Shown: positions 29,842 through 38,929 of the stretch, one piece after another | Layout of the letters: the number at the start of each line of letters is the position of its first letter | Numbering within the stretch: position 1 is the stretch's first letter | Assembly: GCA_963786195.1 (NCBI GenBank) | Contig: CAWAYH010000006.1 | Span: forward strand, 558,001-622,000 | Origin: CAWAYH01 sp963786195 | GTDB lineage: Bacteria; Acidobacteriota; Vicinamibacteria; Vicinamibacterales; 2-12-FULL-66-21 | Length of the DNA: 64,000 nucleotides | Direction: 5' to 3' | Translations under genes and position numbers: made by a program | The notes under the pieces: model-generated | Databases searched by the model: none | Seen by the model: only the letters and a program-made list of their open reading frames with translations | What the model was told of the DNA's origin: nothing

Positions 29842-31999
29842 TCAGCGCCCGGCCGAGGACGTGCTGGTCGCGGTCGCGGGCACGCCCATCTGCCAGAGCA
29901 TGAACGCGTAGGTGAACGCCGTCTCGCGCAGCGCGTCGTAGCGCCCCGACGCGCCGCCGTGCCCGGCGCCCATGTTGGTCTTCAGCAGCAGCAGGTTCTT
30001 GTCGGTCTTCGTCGCGCGCAGCTTGGCCACGAACTTCGCGCCCTCCCAGTACGGCACCTGGCTGTCGTTGAGCGACACCTGCACGAGCATCGCCGGATAG
30101 TTCTGCGCCTTGATGTTGTCGTACGGCGAGTACTTCATCATGTAGTCGAACGCCGGCTTCTCGTTCGGGTTGCCCCACTCGATGTACTCGCTCGTCGTCA
30201 GCGGCAGCGACGCGTCGAGCATCGTGTTGATCACGTCGACGAACGGCACCTGCGCGACGACCGCCTTGAACAGGTCCGGCCGCATGTTCACCACCGCGCC
30301 CATCGAGCAGGCCGCCGGCGCTGCCGCCCTGGATCACCAGCCGGTCGGTCGACGTGTACTTGTTCTTGACCAGGTAGTCGGCGCAGTCGATGAAGTCGTT
30401 GAACGTGTTCAGCTTCTTCATCATGCGGCCCTGCTCGCGCCACTCTTCGCCGAGCTCGCCGCCGCCGCGGATGTACGCGAGTGCGTAGATGACGCCGCGG
30501 TCGAGCAGGCTCAGGCGGCTCGACGAAAACGTCGGCGCCATCGACGACGCCGTAGGAGCCGTAGGCGTACAGCAGCAGCGGCGCGCTGCCGTCGAGCTTC
30601 GATGCCCTTTCTTGTAGACGAGCGACATCGGCACCTTCGTGCCGTCACGCGCGACGGCCCACACGCGCTTGGCTTCGTAGTGCTTCGGATCGTAGCCGCC
30701 GAGCACTTCCTGCTGCTTCAGGAGCTTTCGCTCGCGCGTGTTCAGGTCGTAGTCGTACACCGATGACGGCGTGACCATCGACTGATAGTTGAAGCGCACC
30801 GTCGTCGTGTTGAACTCGGGGTTGTTGCGAGGAACGAGCGCGTAGTCCGACTCGTTCGGTCGCGATGCGATGCGACTGCTTCGTCTTCATATCGATGACG
30901 CGCAGCTAGCGTCAGGCCGCCCTCGCGCTCGGAGACGACGATGTGGTTCGCGAAGAACGAGACGCCGTCGATCTTGATCGCCGGATTGTGGTCGATGAAC
31001 GGCTTCCAGTTCTTCTCGGACGGATCGTTCATCGGCGCCGTCACGACCCGGAAGTTCTTCGCGTTCTTGTTCGTCGTGATGTAGAACTCGCCGTTGTAGT
31101 GATCGACGTCGTACTCGTGTCGGGCTGCCGCGCGCAGGATCACCTTCAGCGGCGCCGGACGGGCTTGTCCGCCGGCAGGTAGCGAACCTCGCTCGAGGTC
31201 TTCGCGTACGACGCCAGGAAGATGATCTTCTTGTCGAGCGAGCGTCCGGCGCCGACGTCGAACAGCTCGTCCTTCTCCTCGTAAACGAGATCGTTGCCGG
31301 TCGCGCCGACGACGTGCCGCCAGAACTTGTCGGAGCGCTTGGAGACGGCATCCTCGGTCGTGTAGAAGATCGTCTTGTTGTCGGTGGCCCAGACGATCGA
31401 GTCCGACGCGCTCGATTTTCTCGTTCAGCGTCTCGCCGGTGCGCAGATCCTTGACTTGAAGCGTGTACTGGCGGTAGCCCGTCGTGTCGGTCGAATACGC
31501 CAGCAGTTCCCGTCGTCGCTCACCGAGTACGCGCCGAGGCCCAGGAACGAGTGACCCTCGGCCAGCTTGTTCAGGTCGAGCAGCATTTCTTCCGGCGCCG
31601 TCCATGCTGCCCTTGCGGCGGCAGATGATACGGGTACTGCTTCCCTTCCTCCGTGCGCGAGTAGTAGAAGTAGTCACCGATCCGGGACGGCACGCTCAGG
31701 TCGGTCTGCTTGATCCGGCCGAGCATCTCCTTGTAGAGCGCCTCCTGAAAGTCTTTCGTCGGCTTCATCACCCTGTCGGTGTAGGCGTTCTCGGCTTCCA
31801 GGTACTTCGTCACCTCGGGATTGCTCTTCTCGCGCAGCCAGAAGTAATCGTCCTTCAGCGTGTACCCGTGGATCTGTGTCGTGTGCGCCTTCTTCTGGGC
31901 CATCGGCGGCTGCTTGCCGGCTTCCTGCGCAAGCGTAACCGGCGCGAGGAGCGCAACAGCAACGAAGGGGGAGACGAGCGACATGTGACGTTTATTCAT
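29842..31999 (-). CDS. Oligopeptidase B-like S9A serine peptidase, multiply frameshifted
   Basis: The signal peptide (VSPFVAVALLAPVTLAQ) is followed by the S9A propeller segment (GYTLKDDYFWLREKSNPEVTKYLEAENAYT) and the hydrolase domain with YIRGGGELGEEW, GGSAGG (nucleophile), QVSLNDSQVPYWEG (aspartate) and GAGHGG (histidine). This is the prolyl oligopeptidase/oligopeptidase B group, cleaving short peptides after basic residues or proline. Breaks fall at about 31611, 31600, 31508, 31404, 31155, 30903, 30858, 30600, 30548 and 30304; most are one inserted base. The last 460 bases are clean. All catalytic motifs survive once frames are rejoined, so it is scored as an intact gene with errors. Start ATG 31999. 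Confidence 0.85.
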
Positions 32000-32080
32000 G
32001 AACTGACCTCGATCAAGAGCTCCGGTAGGACTGATCTTACCAGCCGGGAGCCGGGTGAAAGCGCTGCGGGACGAACGGGG

Positions 32081-32139
32081 CCCCGGAGGGCTGGAGCAGG
32101 CCTCCGGGGGGACAGTCGTGCACGGGCGGGCTGCAGCCC
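32081..32139. repeat. GC-rich inverted repeats in the gap before the sigma gene
   Basis: Arms CCCCGGAGG (32081-32089) and CCTCCGGGG (32101-32109) are separated by 11 bases, and a second palindrome GGGCTGCAGCCC follows at 32128-32139. They lie between divergent genes, so a terminator role is unlikely; REP-like elements are the better guess. Confidence 0.5.
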
Positions 32140-32239
32140 TGCTGTTCTGAAATCGAAAGCCAACGTCCAAGGATAATACGGCCCCGATCGGCTTCGAACA
32201 GGAGCCGGGGGGGCGGGGGTCCTTAGTAGTAGAGCCGAA

Positions 32240-32776
32240 GTGAGCCAGCAGGAAGCGCTGCTCGTGCTTCGGGCCCAGGCGAACGATCGCCAGGCGCTCG
32301 ACGACCTCCTGCGTTCAGTCCAGGCGCCGCTCTACCGGTACGTCCTTCGGGTCGTGGGCGATCGAAGCCTCGCCGAGGATGTCTTGCAGGAAACGTTTCT
32401 TCGGATATGTCGCAAAGTGCGGTGGCTCGACGATCCGTTGCTGTTCCGGCCATGGGCGTTTCGCATTGCCTCCCGCGAGGCGTTCCGCATGCTCAAGCGG
32501 GAGACACGCCGGAATCGGTGGTTGACGAGCAACGATGGCCTGGAGGTCCTGCCGGCCGCCGACATCGATCCGCCGCGGGTCGATGCGTTTGAACTGGCGC
32601 AGCTCATCGACGAAGCCTCGCCGGCGAGCCGCGCGGTTCTGGTTCTGCACTACATCGAAGACCTGACGATCGAAGAGGTCGCCGCTGTGCTGGGCGTCAA
32701 CAGCGGCACGGTTAGATCTCGGTTGTCGTACGGCCTGCGTACGCTTCGGCGCGCAGTTCGGGAGACACATGACTGA
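32240..32776 (+). CDS. ECF sigma factor
   Basis: The 178-residue protein is a compact ECF factor: region 2 (YRYVLRVVGDRSLAEDVLQETFLRICRKVRWL) and region 4 (PASRAVLVLHYIEDLTIEEVAAVLGVNSGTVRSRLSYGLRTLRRAV), joined by a short linker. The GTG at 32240 is used as start. Its 3' end overlaps by eight bases a 34-codon membrane peptide gene, and a 102-residue two-helix protein follows, so translation of sigma and partners is coupled. No zinc-finger anti-sigma is present nearby, making the small membrane proteins the natural candidate regulators. Confidence 0.88.
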   Translation: MSQQEALLVLRAQANDRQALDDLLRSVQAPLYRYVLRVVGDRSLAEDVLQETFLRICRKVRWLDDPLLFRPWAFRIASREAFRMLKRETRRNRWLTSNDGLEVLPAADIDPPRVDAFELAQLIDEASPASRAVLVLHYIEDLTIEEVAAVLGVNSGTVRSRLSYGLRTLRRAVRETHD

Positions 32777-32873
32777 CGACGGGAACAACTTCAGGCTGGC
32801 AATCATCACCTTTGCCGTCATCGAAGCGGCAGTGGTGATGCTGGTGATGCTGTATCTGATCCTGCGCAGCTGA
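32769..32873 (+). CDS. 34-residue single-pass membrane peptide
   Basis: A small frame starting at ATG 32769 overlaps the sigma gene stop by eight bases and ends with TGA at 32871-32873. The peptide has a short polar head (MTDDGNN) and one hydrophobic helix (AIITFAVIEAAVVMLVMLYLIL). The pattern FRLAxxxxxVIEA resembles the first helix of the following 102-residue protein, YRLAFFGAVVVEA. Tight overlap in an operon and this resemblance support it as a real gene. It is probably a membrane partner or a truncated duplicate of the downstream protein. Confidence 0.6.
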   Translation: MTDDGNNFRLAIITFAVIEAAVVMLVMLYLILRS

Positions 32874-32885
32874 CGGGAGGGCAAC

Positions 32886-33194
32886 ATGACTGAACGGGAA
32901 ATCGATGCCATCCGGGGAGAAGCGCTCGACCGAGTCGATCGCTCCGAGCGGCACTATCGGCTGGCGTTCTTCGGCGCCGTGGTCGTGGAAGCGGTGTTCC
33001 TGGCGGCGTTCCTGCTGCTCGCGGACTTTACAAACCGCACGCAGGTGCTCCTCTTGCTCGCAACATGCGCGCTGTACACGCTTCTGGCGCTGGGATTGAT
33101 CGCCGTCGGCGTCCACATCAGCCGCAACACGACGCGCGTGCTGGCGGCGATCCAGCTGTCGGTCGGCAGTCAGGAGCGCCGGCCACACCTGTGA
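32886..33194 (+). CDS. Small two-helix membrane protein, candidate sigma regulator
   Basis: The 102-residue protein has a cytoplasmic-like charged N-terminus (TEREIDAIRGEALDRVDRSERHYR), helix one (LAFFGAVVVEAVFLAAFLLLA), helix two (VLLLLATCALYTLLALGLIAVGV) and an amphipathic tail. GGAGG precedes the ATG at good distance. It ends the sigma-peptide-membrane protein operon. The 30-residue charged head is about the size of a sigma-binding arm, but no known anti-sigma domain is visible. Unknown family to me. Confidence 0.75.
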   Translation: MTEREIDAIRGEALDRVDRSERHYRLAFFGAVVVEAVFLAAFLLLADFTNRTQVLLLLATCALYTLLALGLIAVGVHISRNTTRVLAAIQLSVGSQERRPHL

Positions 33195-33216
33195 GTCATC
33201 GGGTCAGCCGGAACGG

Positions 33217-33954
33217 TTACTTCTGAATCGCGTACTCCTGATACTTCGGATCGGCCGCGAGCTGCTTGCTCCGCAGGAACTCCCAGACTTCCGTGTTGAT
33301 GTCGGACGAGCGGTTGTAATAGTTGTGCGTGTGGTTCTTGATTTCAGTGAGCTGCGCGTCGAAGCCGTGCTGGTTCAACCCGTCGCGGGTCAGCCGAACG
33401 GGTCCCAGCGGAAAGAACGCGTCGTTCGTGCCGACCCAGATCCCAATCGGGATTTTCCGCGGCGCCCGTTCGATGTACGGGACGTACTCGGAGAGCAACA
33501 CGCCTGCATGCGCCGCGGTCGCGGCAAAGTACTCCGATTCGAGGACGGCGACCGCGAGTCCGTGGACGGCACCCGCGGAATGGCCGAAGAGGTACACGCG
33601 CCTGGGATCGAACGAGCCCTTCGTCTTGAGCGTCTCGACCAGGTCGCGCAGGAAGTGCGGTCCGTCTTCGATCATGCCCCAGCCATCGCGCACGGTCGCG
33701 TCGGGTCCGGCGACGATGATGCCTTCTTTTTTCGCCAGCGATTCCCAGTGTTCCACGAGGATCCGCCCGTCGCGGCCGGAGCCGTGCAGCGTGATGAGCA
33801 GCGGCGCCGGTTTGTCCCTGGCGCTGTCCGGCACGAAGAGGTAATAGGCCCTGCTCCTGCCCCCGGACGTCATCGTCTCTTTGACGATTTTCTCGGCGGA
33901 TGTCGCGAGCGCGGCACATGTCAGGATCACGGCAAGCACAAGTGCGTGTTTCAT
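33217..33954 (-). CDS. Exported alpha/beta-hydrolase (PHB depolymerase/feruloyl esterase-like)
   Basis: The 245-residue enzyme has a signal peptide (KHALVLAVILTCAALATSA), the strand and oxyanion block PAPLLITLHGSGRDGR, the nucleophile in VYLFGHSAGAVHG, an aspartate likely in WVGTNDAFFPL and the histidine in NHTHNYYN. The order and spacing match LpqC/PHB depolymerase-like esterases that act on polyesters or feruloylated sugars. It is convergent with the 102-residue membrane protein and divergent from the DPP-IV-like gene, 68 bases away. No frame break. Confidence 0.87.
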   Translation of the reverse strand: MKHALVLAVILTCAALATSAEKIVKETMTSGGRSRAYYLFVPDSARDKPAPLLITLHGSGRDGRILVEHWESLAKKEGIIVAGPDATVRDGWGMIEDGPHFLRDLVETLKTKGSFDPRRVYLFGHSAGAVHGLAVAVLESEYFAATAAHAGVLLSEYVPYIERAPRKIPIGIWVGTNDAFFPLGPVRLTRDGLNQHGFDAQLTEIKNHTHNYYNRSSDINTEVWEFLRSKQLAADPKYQEYAIQK

Positions 33955-34022
33955 ATCGCCTCGTGGCGACCAACAGTAGCAGAAATCGGCCCCTGTGATA
34001 CCCTCCCGCCCGGAGTATTTCC

Positions 34023-36453
34023 ATGCGACAGCCACAGCATCGTTCCGGCGCCTCTCTGAGACTCGCGGCCCTCACGGCGTTCGTGCTGGCGACGGTGCCG
34101 ATCGTCGCGCAGCAGCGCGCGGCCGAGAGCCCGCGGTCGCTGACCGCCGCCGACTACGCACGAGCGGAACAGTTCATGACGTACAACGTCACGCCGCTGG
34201 TGCTGCGCTCCGGCGTCCGTCCGACCTGGTTGCCGGACGACCGATTCTGGTATCGCGTCCCCACAGAGACAGGCGCCGAGTTCCTCCTCGTCGACCGCGA
34301 CCAGGGGCACGCGCGCGCCGGCGTTCGATCACGTCAAGCTCGCCGCCGCGCTCTCCGCCGCGGCCGGCACGAAGTTCGACGGATCGCGTCTGCCGTTTCA
34401 GCAAATGGACATGTCCGCCGACGGCAAGACGATCACCGTGAGCGCGGCGCGCCGCCGCTGGACCTGCGACGTCGACGGCAGCCGCTGCGTCGCGGCGCCC
34501 GGGGCGCCGGATCCCGAAGCCGACCGGCCGGGGAGGTGGCCGCGGTGGCGCCGCGGCAGCCGCGCCCGAGATTCCCTCGCCGGACGGCAAGCAGCGTGGC
34601 GTTCGTCCGCAATCACAATCTCTGGGTCCGCGACGTCTCCACCGGCAAGGAAACGCAGCAGACGACGGATGGCATCAAGGACTTCGGCGTACGCGACGAA
34701 CAACGCGGGCTGGACGAAGAGCGAACGGCCGATTCTGCTCTGGTCGCCGGACTCGAAGAAGATCGCGACGTTCCAGCACGACCAGCGGCTACGTCGGCGA
34801 GATGTATCTCGTCGACACGCGGGTCGGCCATCCGCAGCTCCAGGCCTGGAAGTATCCGCTGCCCGGCGACGAGCACATCTTCACGATCCAGCGCGTGGTC
34901 ATCGACGTGCGAGCGCGCGAAGGTCGTCCGGTTGCAGATGCCGGCCCGATCCCCATCGCTCCACGCTCTGCGATCACATCGTCTGCCGCGGCGGTGACTG
35001 GGCGCGACGTGCACTGGAGTCCGGACGCGACGAAGCGTCGCGTTCGTGTCGACCTCGCGCGATCACAAGCACGAGCAGCTTCGGGTTGCCGATGCCGCAA
35101 CCGGTGACGGTCCGCGACGTGCTCGAAGAGAAGGTCGACACCTTCTTCGAGTCCGGCAACGGACGCGTGAACTGGCGCGTGCTCTTCCGCGTCGAACGAG
35201 GTGATCTGGTTCTCGGAGCGCGACAACTGGGGACAGCTCTACCTCTACGATCTGCAGACCGGCAGGCTGAAACACCAGATCACGACCGGCGAGGGCAACG
35301 TCACGCAGCTGCTGCGCATCGACGAGAAGACGCGGCATGCTGTACTTCCTCGGCGTCGGTCGCGAGAAGGGCCGCGATCCGTACTTCATCACACTTCTAC
35401 CGGATCGGGATGGACGGCAAGAAGCAGCAGCTGCTGACGCCGGAAGACGCGAATCACGAGATCGCGCTCTCGGCTTCCGGCCGCTACTTCGTCGACAGCT
35501 ATTCGACGCCCGAGGTGCCTCCGGTCGCGGTGCTGCGCGACGCCGGAGGGCCGTGAGAAGTCTGACGCTCGAGAAGGCGGACATCTCGAAGCTGGTCGCG
35601 ACCGGCTGGAAGCCGCCGATGCCGTTCACCGTCAAGGCCCGCGACGGCGTGACGGACATCTACGGCCTGCTCTATCGGCCGACGAACTTCGATGCGAGTC
35701 TCGCGAAGTACCCGATCGTCAACAGCATCTACCCGGGACCGCAGTCCGGGCAGCGTCGGCAGCCGCAGCTTCTCGCCGGCGCGCGGCGACACGCAGGCGC
35801 TCGCGGAGCTCGGCTTCGTCGTGGTGCAGATCGACGGCATGGGCACGCCCGGCCGATCGAAGAAGTTCCACGAGGCGTACTACGGCAACATGGGCGACAA
35901 CACCCTTCCCGACCAGATCGCCGGCATGAAGCAGCTCGCGCGAGCGAGTATCCGTGGATCGACATCGAGCGCGCGGGCATCTACGGCCACTCGGGCGGCG
36001 GCTACGCGACCGCCGCCGCGATGTTCCGGCATCCGGACTTCTTCAAGGTCGGCGTCTCGCAGGCCGGCAACCACGACAATCGAAACTACGAGGACGACTG
36101 GGGCGAGAAGTGGCAGGGCCTGCTCGAGCGGAAACCCGACGGGACGACGAACTACGACGATCAGGCCAACCAGAACGCACGCGAAGAACCTCAAGGGCAA
36201 GCTGCTGCTCGCGCACGGCACGATGGACTCCAACGTGCCGCCGTACAACACGCTCATCGTCGTCAACGAGCTGATCAAGGCCAACAAGGACTTCGACTTC
36301 ATCCTGTTCCCCAATCGCGGCCACGGTTTCGGCAGCGAGCCCTACATGATCCGCCGCCGCTGGGACTACTTCGTCCGGCACCTGATGGGCGCCGAGCCGC
36401 CGAAGGAGTACGAGCTCAAGCCGCCGGCTGCTGAAGGCCGGCCTGGTACGTAA
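34023..36453 (+). CDS. DPP-IV-like S9B serine peptidase, multiply frameshifted
   Basis: A signal sequence (LAALTAFVLATVPIVAQ) precedes a DPPIV N-terminal propeller (QQMDMSADGKTITVSAARR, RNHNLWVRDVSTGKE, GEMYLVDTRVGHPQLQAWKYPLPGDEHIFTIQRVV, SERDNWGQLYLYDLQTG) and the S9 hydrolase domain: QIDGMGTPGRSKKFHEAYY, YGHSGGGYATAAAM (nucleophile), GTMDSNVPPYN (acid) and PNRGHGFG (histidine). It removes dipeptides from peptide N-termini, probably after proline. I could place about eighteen one-base insertions between 34299 and 36179, for example at 34299, 34520, 34590, 34686, 34911, 35106, 35187, 35336 and 35750. Catalytic blocks are intact. The adjacent two-component genes are clean. Confidence 0.85.
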
Positions 36454-36567
36454 CCGAGAAACCGACCGGTAAAAGGTCGATTTCGTCGGCGAACGGTTGG
36501 TTTCCGCCGTTCGTCCCAGCCTGCTGGACGACGCCCCCGCGTCCGTGCCACTATCTGCGTCCCCAAC

Positions 36568-37677
36568 ATGACAGTCGCGGGCTCACCCGCCGACTCGGGC
36601 GCGCGGCCGCGCGTGCGGTTCAACCGCGGCTGGCTGGTCTATGCGATGGCCTGGATGGCCCTCGCCGTGCTGTGGTCTCTCGCGTCGGCGATGTCGAGCG
36701 GTCTCTCGCCGCGCGTGACGCTTCCCTACGGGCTCCTGGTCATGGGTGCGGGCGGCACGTTCGGGCTGGGGGTCTGGTGGCTGACCGGACGGCTCCCGTG
36801 GGACGGGCACACGGCCGGGTTCTACGCGATTCACGCGGCGTGCATGTCCGCCTATGCGTTCTTCTACGCGGCCGCCGCGTTCATCCCCGATCTGCTCAAC
36901 GGCAAGTTCAGTCAGGCCTGGTCCGCTATCTGGCGCTCCCCCATCCTGGGCTGGAGCATCCTCATGGGCTCCTGGCTGTACCTGATCGTCGCCGGTCTTT
37001 CCTACGCGCTTCGTGCACAACAGCGATTGCAGCAGCAGTCGGCAGCGGAAGCGGAAGCGCGCGTGCTGGCCCACCGCGCGCAGCTCGGCGCGCTCCGCGC
37101 GCGATTGAATCCACACTTTCTCTTCAACGCGCTCCACACCGTCAGCAGCCTGGTGACGACGAATCCGGCCGCGGCCGACGAAGCGATCGAGCGGCTCGGC
37201 GGATTGCTGCGTTACGCGCTGGACGAGAGCGAAGAGGAGGTTCCGCTCGAGAGCGAATGGGCCTTCACCCGCGACTACCTCGCGTTCGAGCGGCTCCGGC
37301 TGGGCGATCGATTGCGCACGCACGAAAGCCTGGAACCGGACGCGATGGCCGTAGACGTCCCGCTCCTCGTGCTGCAGCCTATCGTTGAAAATGCGATCCG
37401 CCACGCGATCGCGCCCAGTCCGGCCGGGGGGACGATTCGCATCGGCGCGCGGATCGAGGACGGCTTGCTCAACCTCTCGGTCGAAGACGACGGGCCGGGC
37501 GTCGCGAGCCCCGATCTCACGGGAGGCCAGGGCATCGGCCTTCGCTCGCTGAAGCGGCGGCTCGAGGTCCGATACGGGTCGGCCGCGCGGCTGGACATTC
37601 GTACCGCGCCGGGGGCGGGGTTCTCGGTCACGGTCGTGCTGCCCGCGGGTGTGGCAACCAGCGTTGGAGCCAACTAG
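36568..37677 (+). CDS. LytS/YehU-type sensor histidine kinase
   Basis: The 369-residue protein has about four N-terminal helices (WLVYAMAWMALAVLWSLAS, LLVMGAGGTFGLGVWWL, ILMGSWLYLIVAGLSY) and a short coiled coil, then the His_kinase domain with LNPHFLFNALHTVSSLV (phospho-accepting His) and a HATPase with LQPIVENAIRHAI, DDGPGV and GIGLRSLKRRL. Such kinases sense membrane or small-molecule signals and pair with LytTR regulators. The next gene begins with the base after its stop codon, so they are translationally linked. Start ATG 36568. Confidence 0.93.
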   Translation: MTVAGSPADSGARPRVRFNRGWLVYAMAWMALAVLWSLASAMSSGLSPRVTLPYGLLVMGAGGTFGLGVWWLTGRLPWDGHTAGFYAIHAACMSAYAFFYAAAAFIPDLLNGKFSQAWSAIWRSPILGWSILMGSWLYLIVAGLSYALRAQQRLQQQSAAEAEARVLAHRAQLGALRARLNPHFLFNALHTVSSLVTTNPAAADEAIERLGGLLRYALDESEEEVPLESEWAFTRDYLAFERLRLGDRLRTHESLEPDAMAVDVPLLVLQPIVENAIRHAIAPSPAGGTIRIGARIEDGLLNLSVEDDGPGVASPDLTGGQGIGLRSLKRRLEVRYGSAARLDIRTAPGAGFSVTVVLPAGVATSVGAN

Positions 37678-38421
37678 ATGGACACCCTGACCGCGCTCAT
37701 CGTCGACGACGAGCCGCTGGCGCGGCGGAAGATCCGCGACATGCTCGCCGGCGTGCCGTGGATCGAGTGCGTCGGCGAGGTCGGCGACGGCCTCACCGCC
37801 GTGTCCGCGATCGACGAGCAGCAGCCTGACGTCGTGTTTCTCGACATCCGGATGCCGCGTTTGTCGGGCCTCGACATCCTCCGCCGCGTCAGGCACACAC
37901 CGGCCGTCATCTTCACGACGGCGTACGATCGCTACGCGGTCACGGCGTTCGAGCTGGCGGCGGTCGATTACCTGCTGAAGCCATTCGCGCGCGAGCGGTT
38001 TCTTCATGCGCTCGAACGGGTCCGATCGACGATCGAACACAACGCGCCGGATGATGCGGCGGCCAGGAGCCGTGAGGCGTTCGCGAACGGACCGGCCCGG
38101 CGGCTGTTCGTCCGCGAAGGCCCGCGCGTCGTGCCGCTTCGGACGTCTGACGTCGTACGCCTCGAAGCCTCGGACGATTTCGTGTTCATCCACACGGCGG
38201 GACGGAGGTACCGGATGGGAGCGCCGCTCCATCAGATCGAACGGCGGCTGGATCCGACGCAGTTCGTCCGCATCCACCGTTCGCACATCGTGAACATGGA
38301 TTACGTCGCCGCGATGGTCCCGTACGACGGCTCGCGGTTCCAGGTGCGGCTGCGGGACGGGACAGACATCGTCGCGAGCCGGCAATGTTCGCGGACGTTA
38401 CGCGAATTGGGAACGGTCTGA
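37678..38421 (+). CDS. LytTR-family response regulator
   Basis: The receiver domain has IVDDEPLARRKIRDML, VVFLDIRMPRLSG with the phospho-acceptor Asp and TTAYDRYAVTAFELAAVDYLLKPF. The C-terminal LytTR DNA-binding domain shows VVPLRTSDVVRLEASDDFVFIHTAGRRY, HQIERRLDPTQFVRIHRSHIVNM and YDGSRFQVRLRDGTDIVASRQ. It is the partner of the adjacent kinase and likely activates a promoter with paired 9-base direct repeats. The target is not visible here. Confidence 0.93.
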   Translation: MDTLTALIVDDEPLARRKIRDMLAGVPWIECVGEVGDGLTAVSAIDEQQPDVVFLDIRMPRLSGLDILRRVRHTPAVIFTTAYDRYAVTAFELAAVDYLLKPFARERFLHALERVRSTIEHNAPDDAAARSREAFANGPARRLFVREGPRVVPLRTSDVVRLEASDDFVFIHTAGRRYRMGAPLHQIERRLDPTQFVRIHRSHIVNMDYVAAMVPYDGSRFQVRLRDGTDIVASRQCSRTLRELGTV

Positions 38422-38437
38422 GCCCCGTAGAGAAGGG

Positions 38438-38911
38438 TCAGAAGTCGCCGAGCCTTTTCAGCAACTGGATTTGCCCTGCGTGATAGAGGTCGTGCGCGGC
38501 GATGCCGGCGATCAGGTCGAAGTTCGTGGTTTTGCCCGTGCCAGGCGATCGTCTCAGCTCGCGCGCGGGAAGCGCTTCGACCGCGGTCCGCAGCGCACGG
38601 TGCGTTCGATCGAGGAGCGCGACGTCCGCCTTCCAGGCGCGCTCGGTCGGCTGCTCGGGTCGCTGAAACCAGTTCGAACCCTTGAGGGCGAAGGACCCGC
38701 GGCGCTCTCCGACGAGCTGACGCCAAACGGCGTATTTCCAGTAGCCCGCATGGACGACAATCTCCCACACGTTGTGCCGACGCGGCGCCGGCCGCCAGGC
38801 GGCGTGCCTGGCCGTCATCCCGCGAATCGATCCCCGCAGATTCGTGCCATGCCACGACCGCCGGTCATACGCGCGATCGATGATGTCGAGGAGTTGCGTA
38901 ATGTCGGACAT
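38438..38911 (-). CDS. DinB/YfiT-like metalloprotein, possible bacillithiol S-transferase
   Basis: The 157-residue four-helix protein has the DinB histidines in NVWEIVVHAGYWKY and HDLYHAGQIQLLKRL, with a third early His region. DinB folds bind a divalent metal through three histidines; the BstA branch transfers bacillithiol to electrophiles. It lies 18 bases after bshA on the same strand, next to bshB1, which favours a thiol S-transferase or another bacillithiol-linked role. The assignment to BstA is inference from position. It converges on the LytTR gene. Confidence 0.85.
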   Translation of the reverse strand: MSDITQLLDIIDRAYDRRSWHGTNLRGSIRGMTARHAAWRPAPRRHNVWEIVVHAGYWKYAVWRQLVGERRGSFALKGSNWFQRPEQPTERAWKADVALLDRTHRALRTAVEALPARELRRSPGTGKTTNFDLIAGIAAHDLYHAGQIQLLKRLGDF

Positions 38912-38929
38912 GCTTCGCTGACGCGGAAC

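Noticed and set aside
28529..30799. A 756-codon minus-strand frame spanning two genes
   Set aside because: Made of a piece of the S9 peptidase and the antisense of the FG-GAP gene.
32081..32139. Inverted repeats before the sigma gene as terminator
   Set aside because: Flanking genes point away from the element and no T-tract follows.
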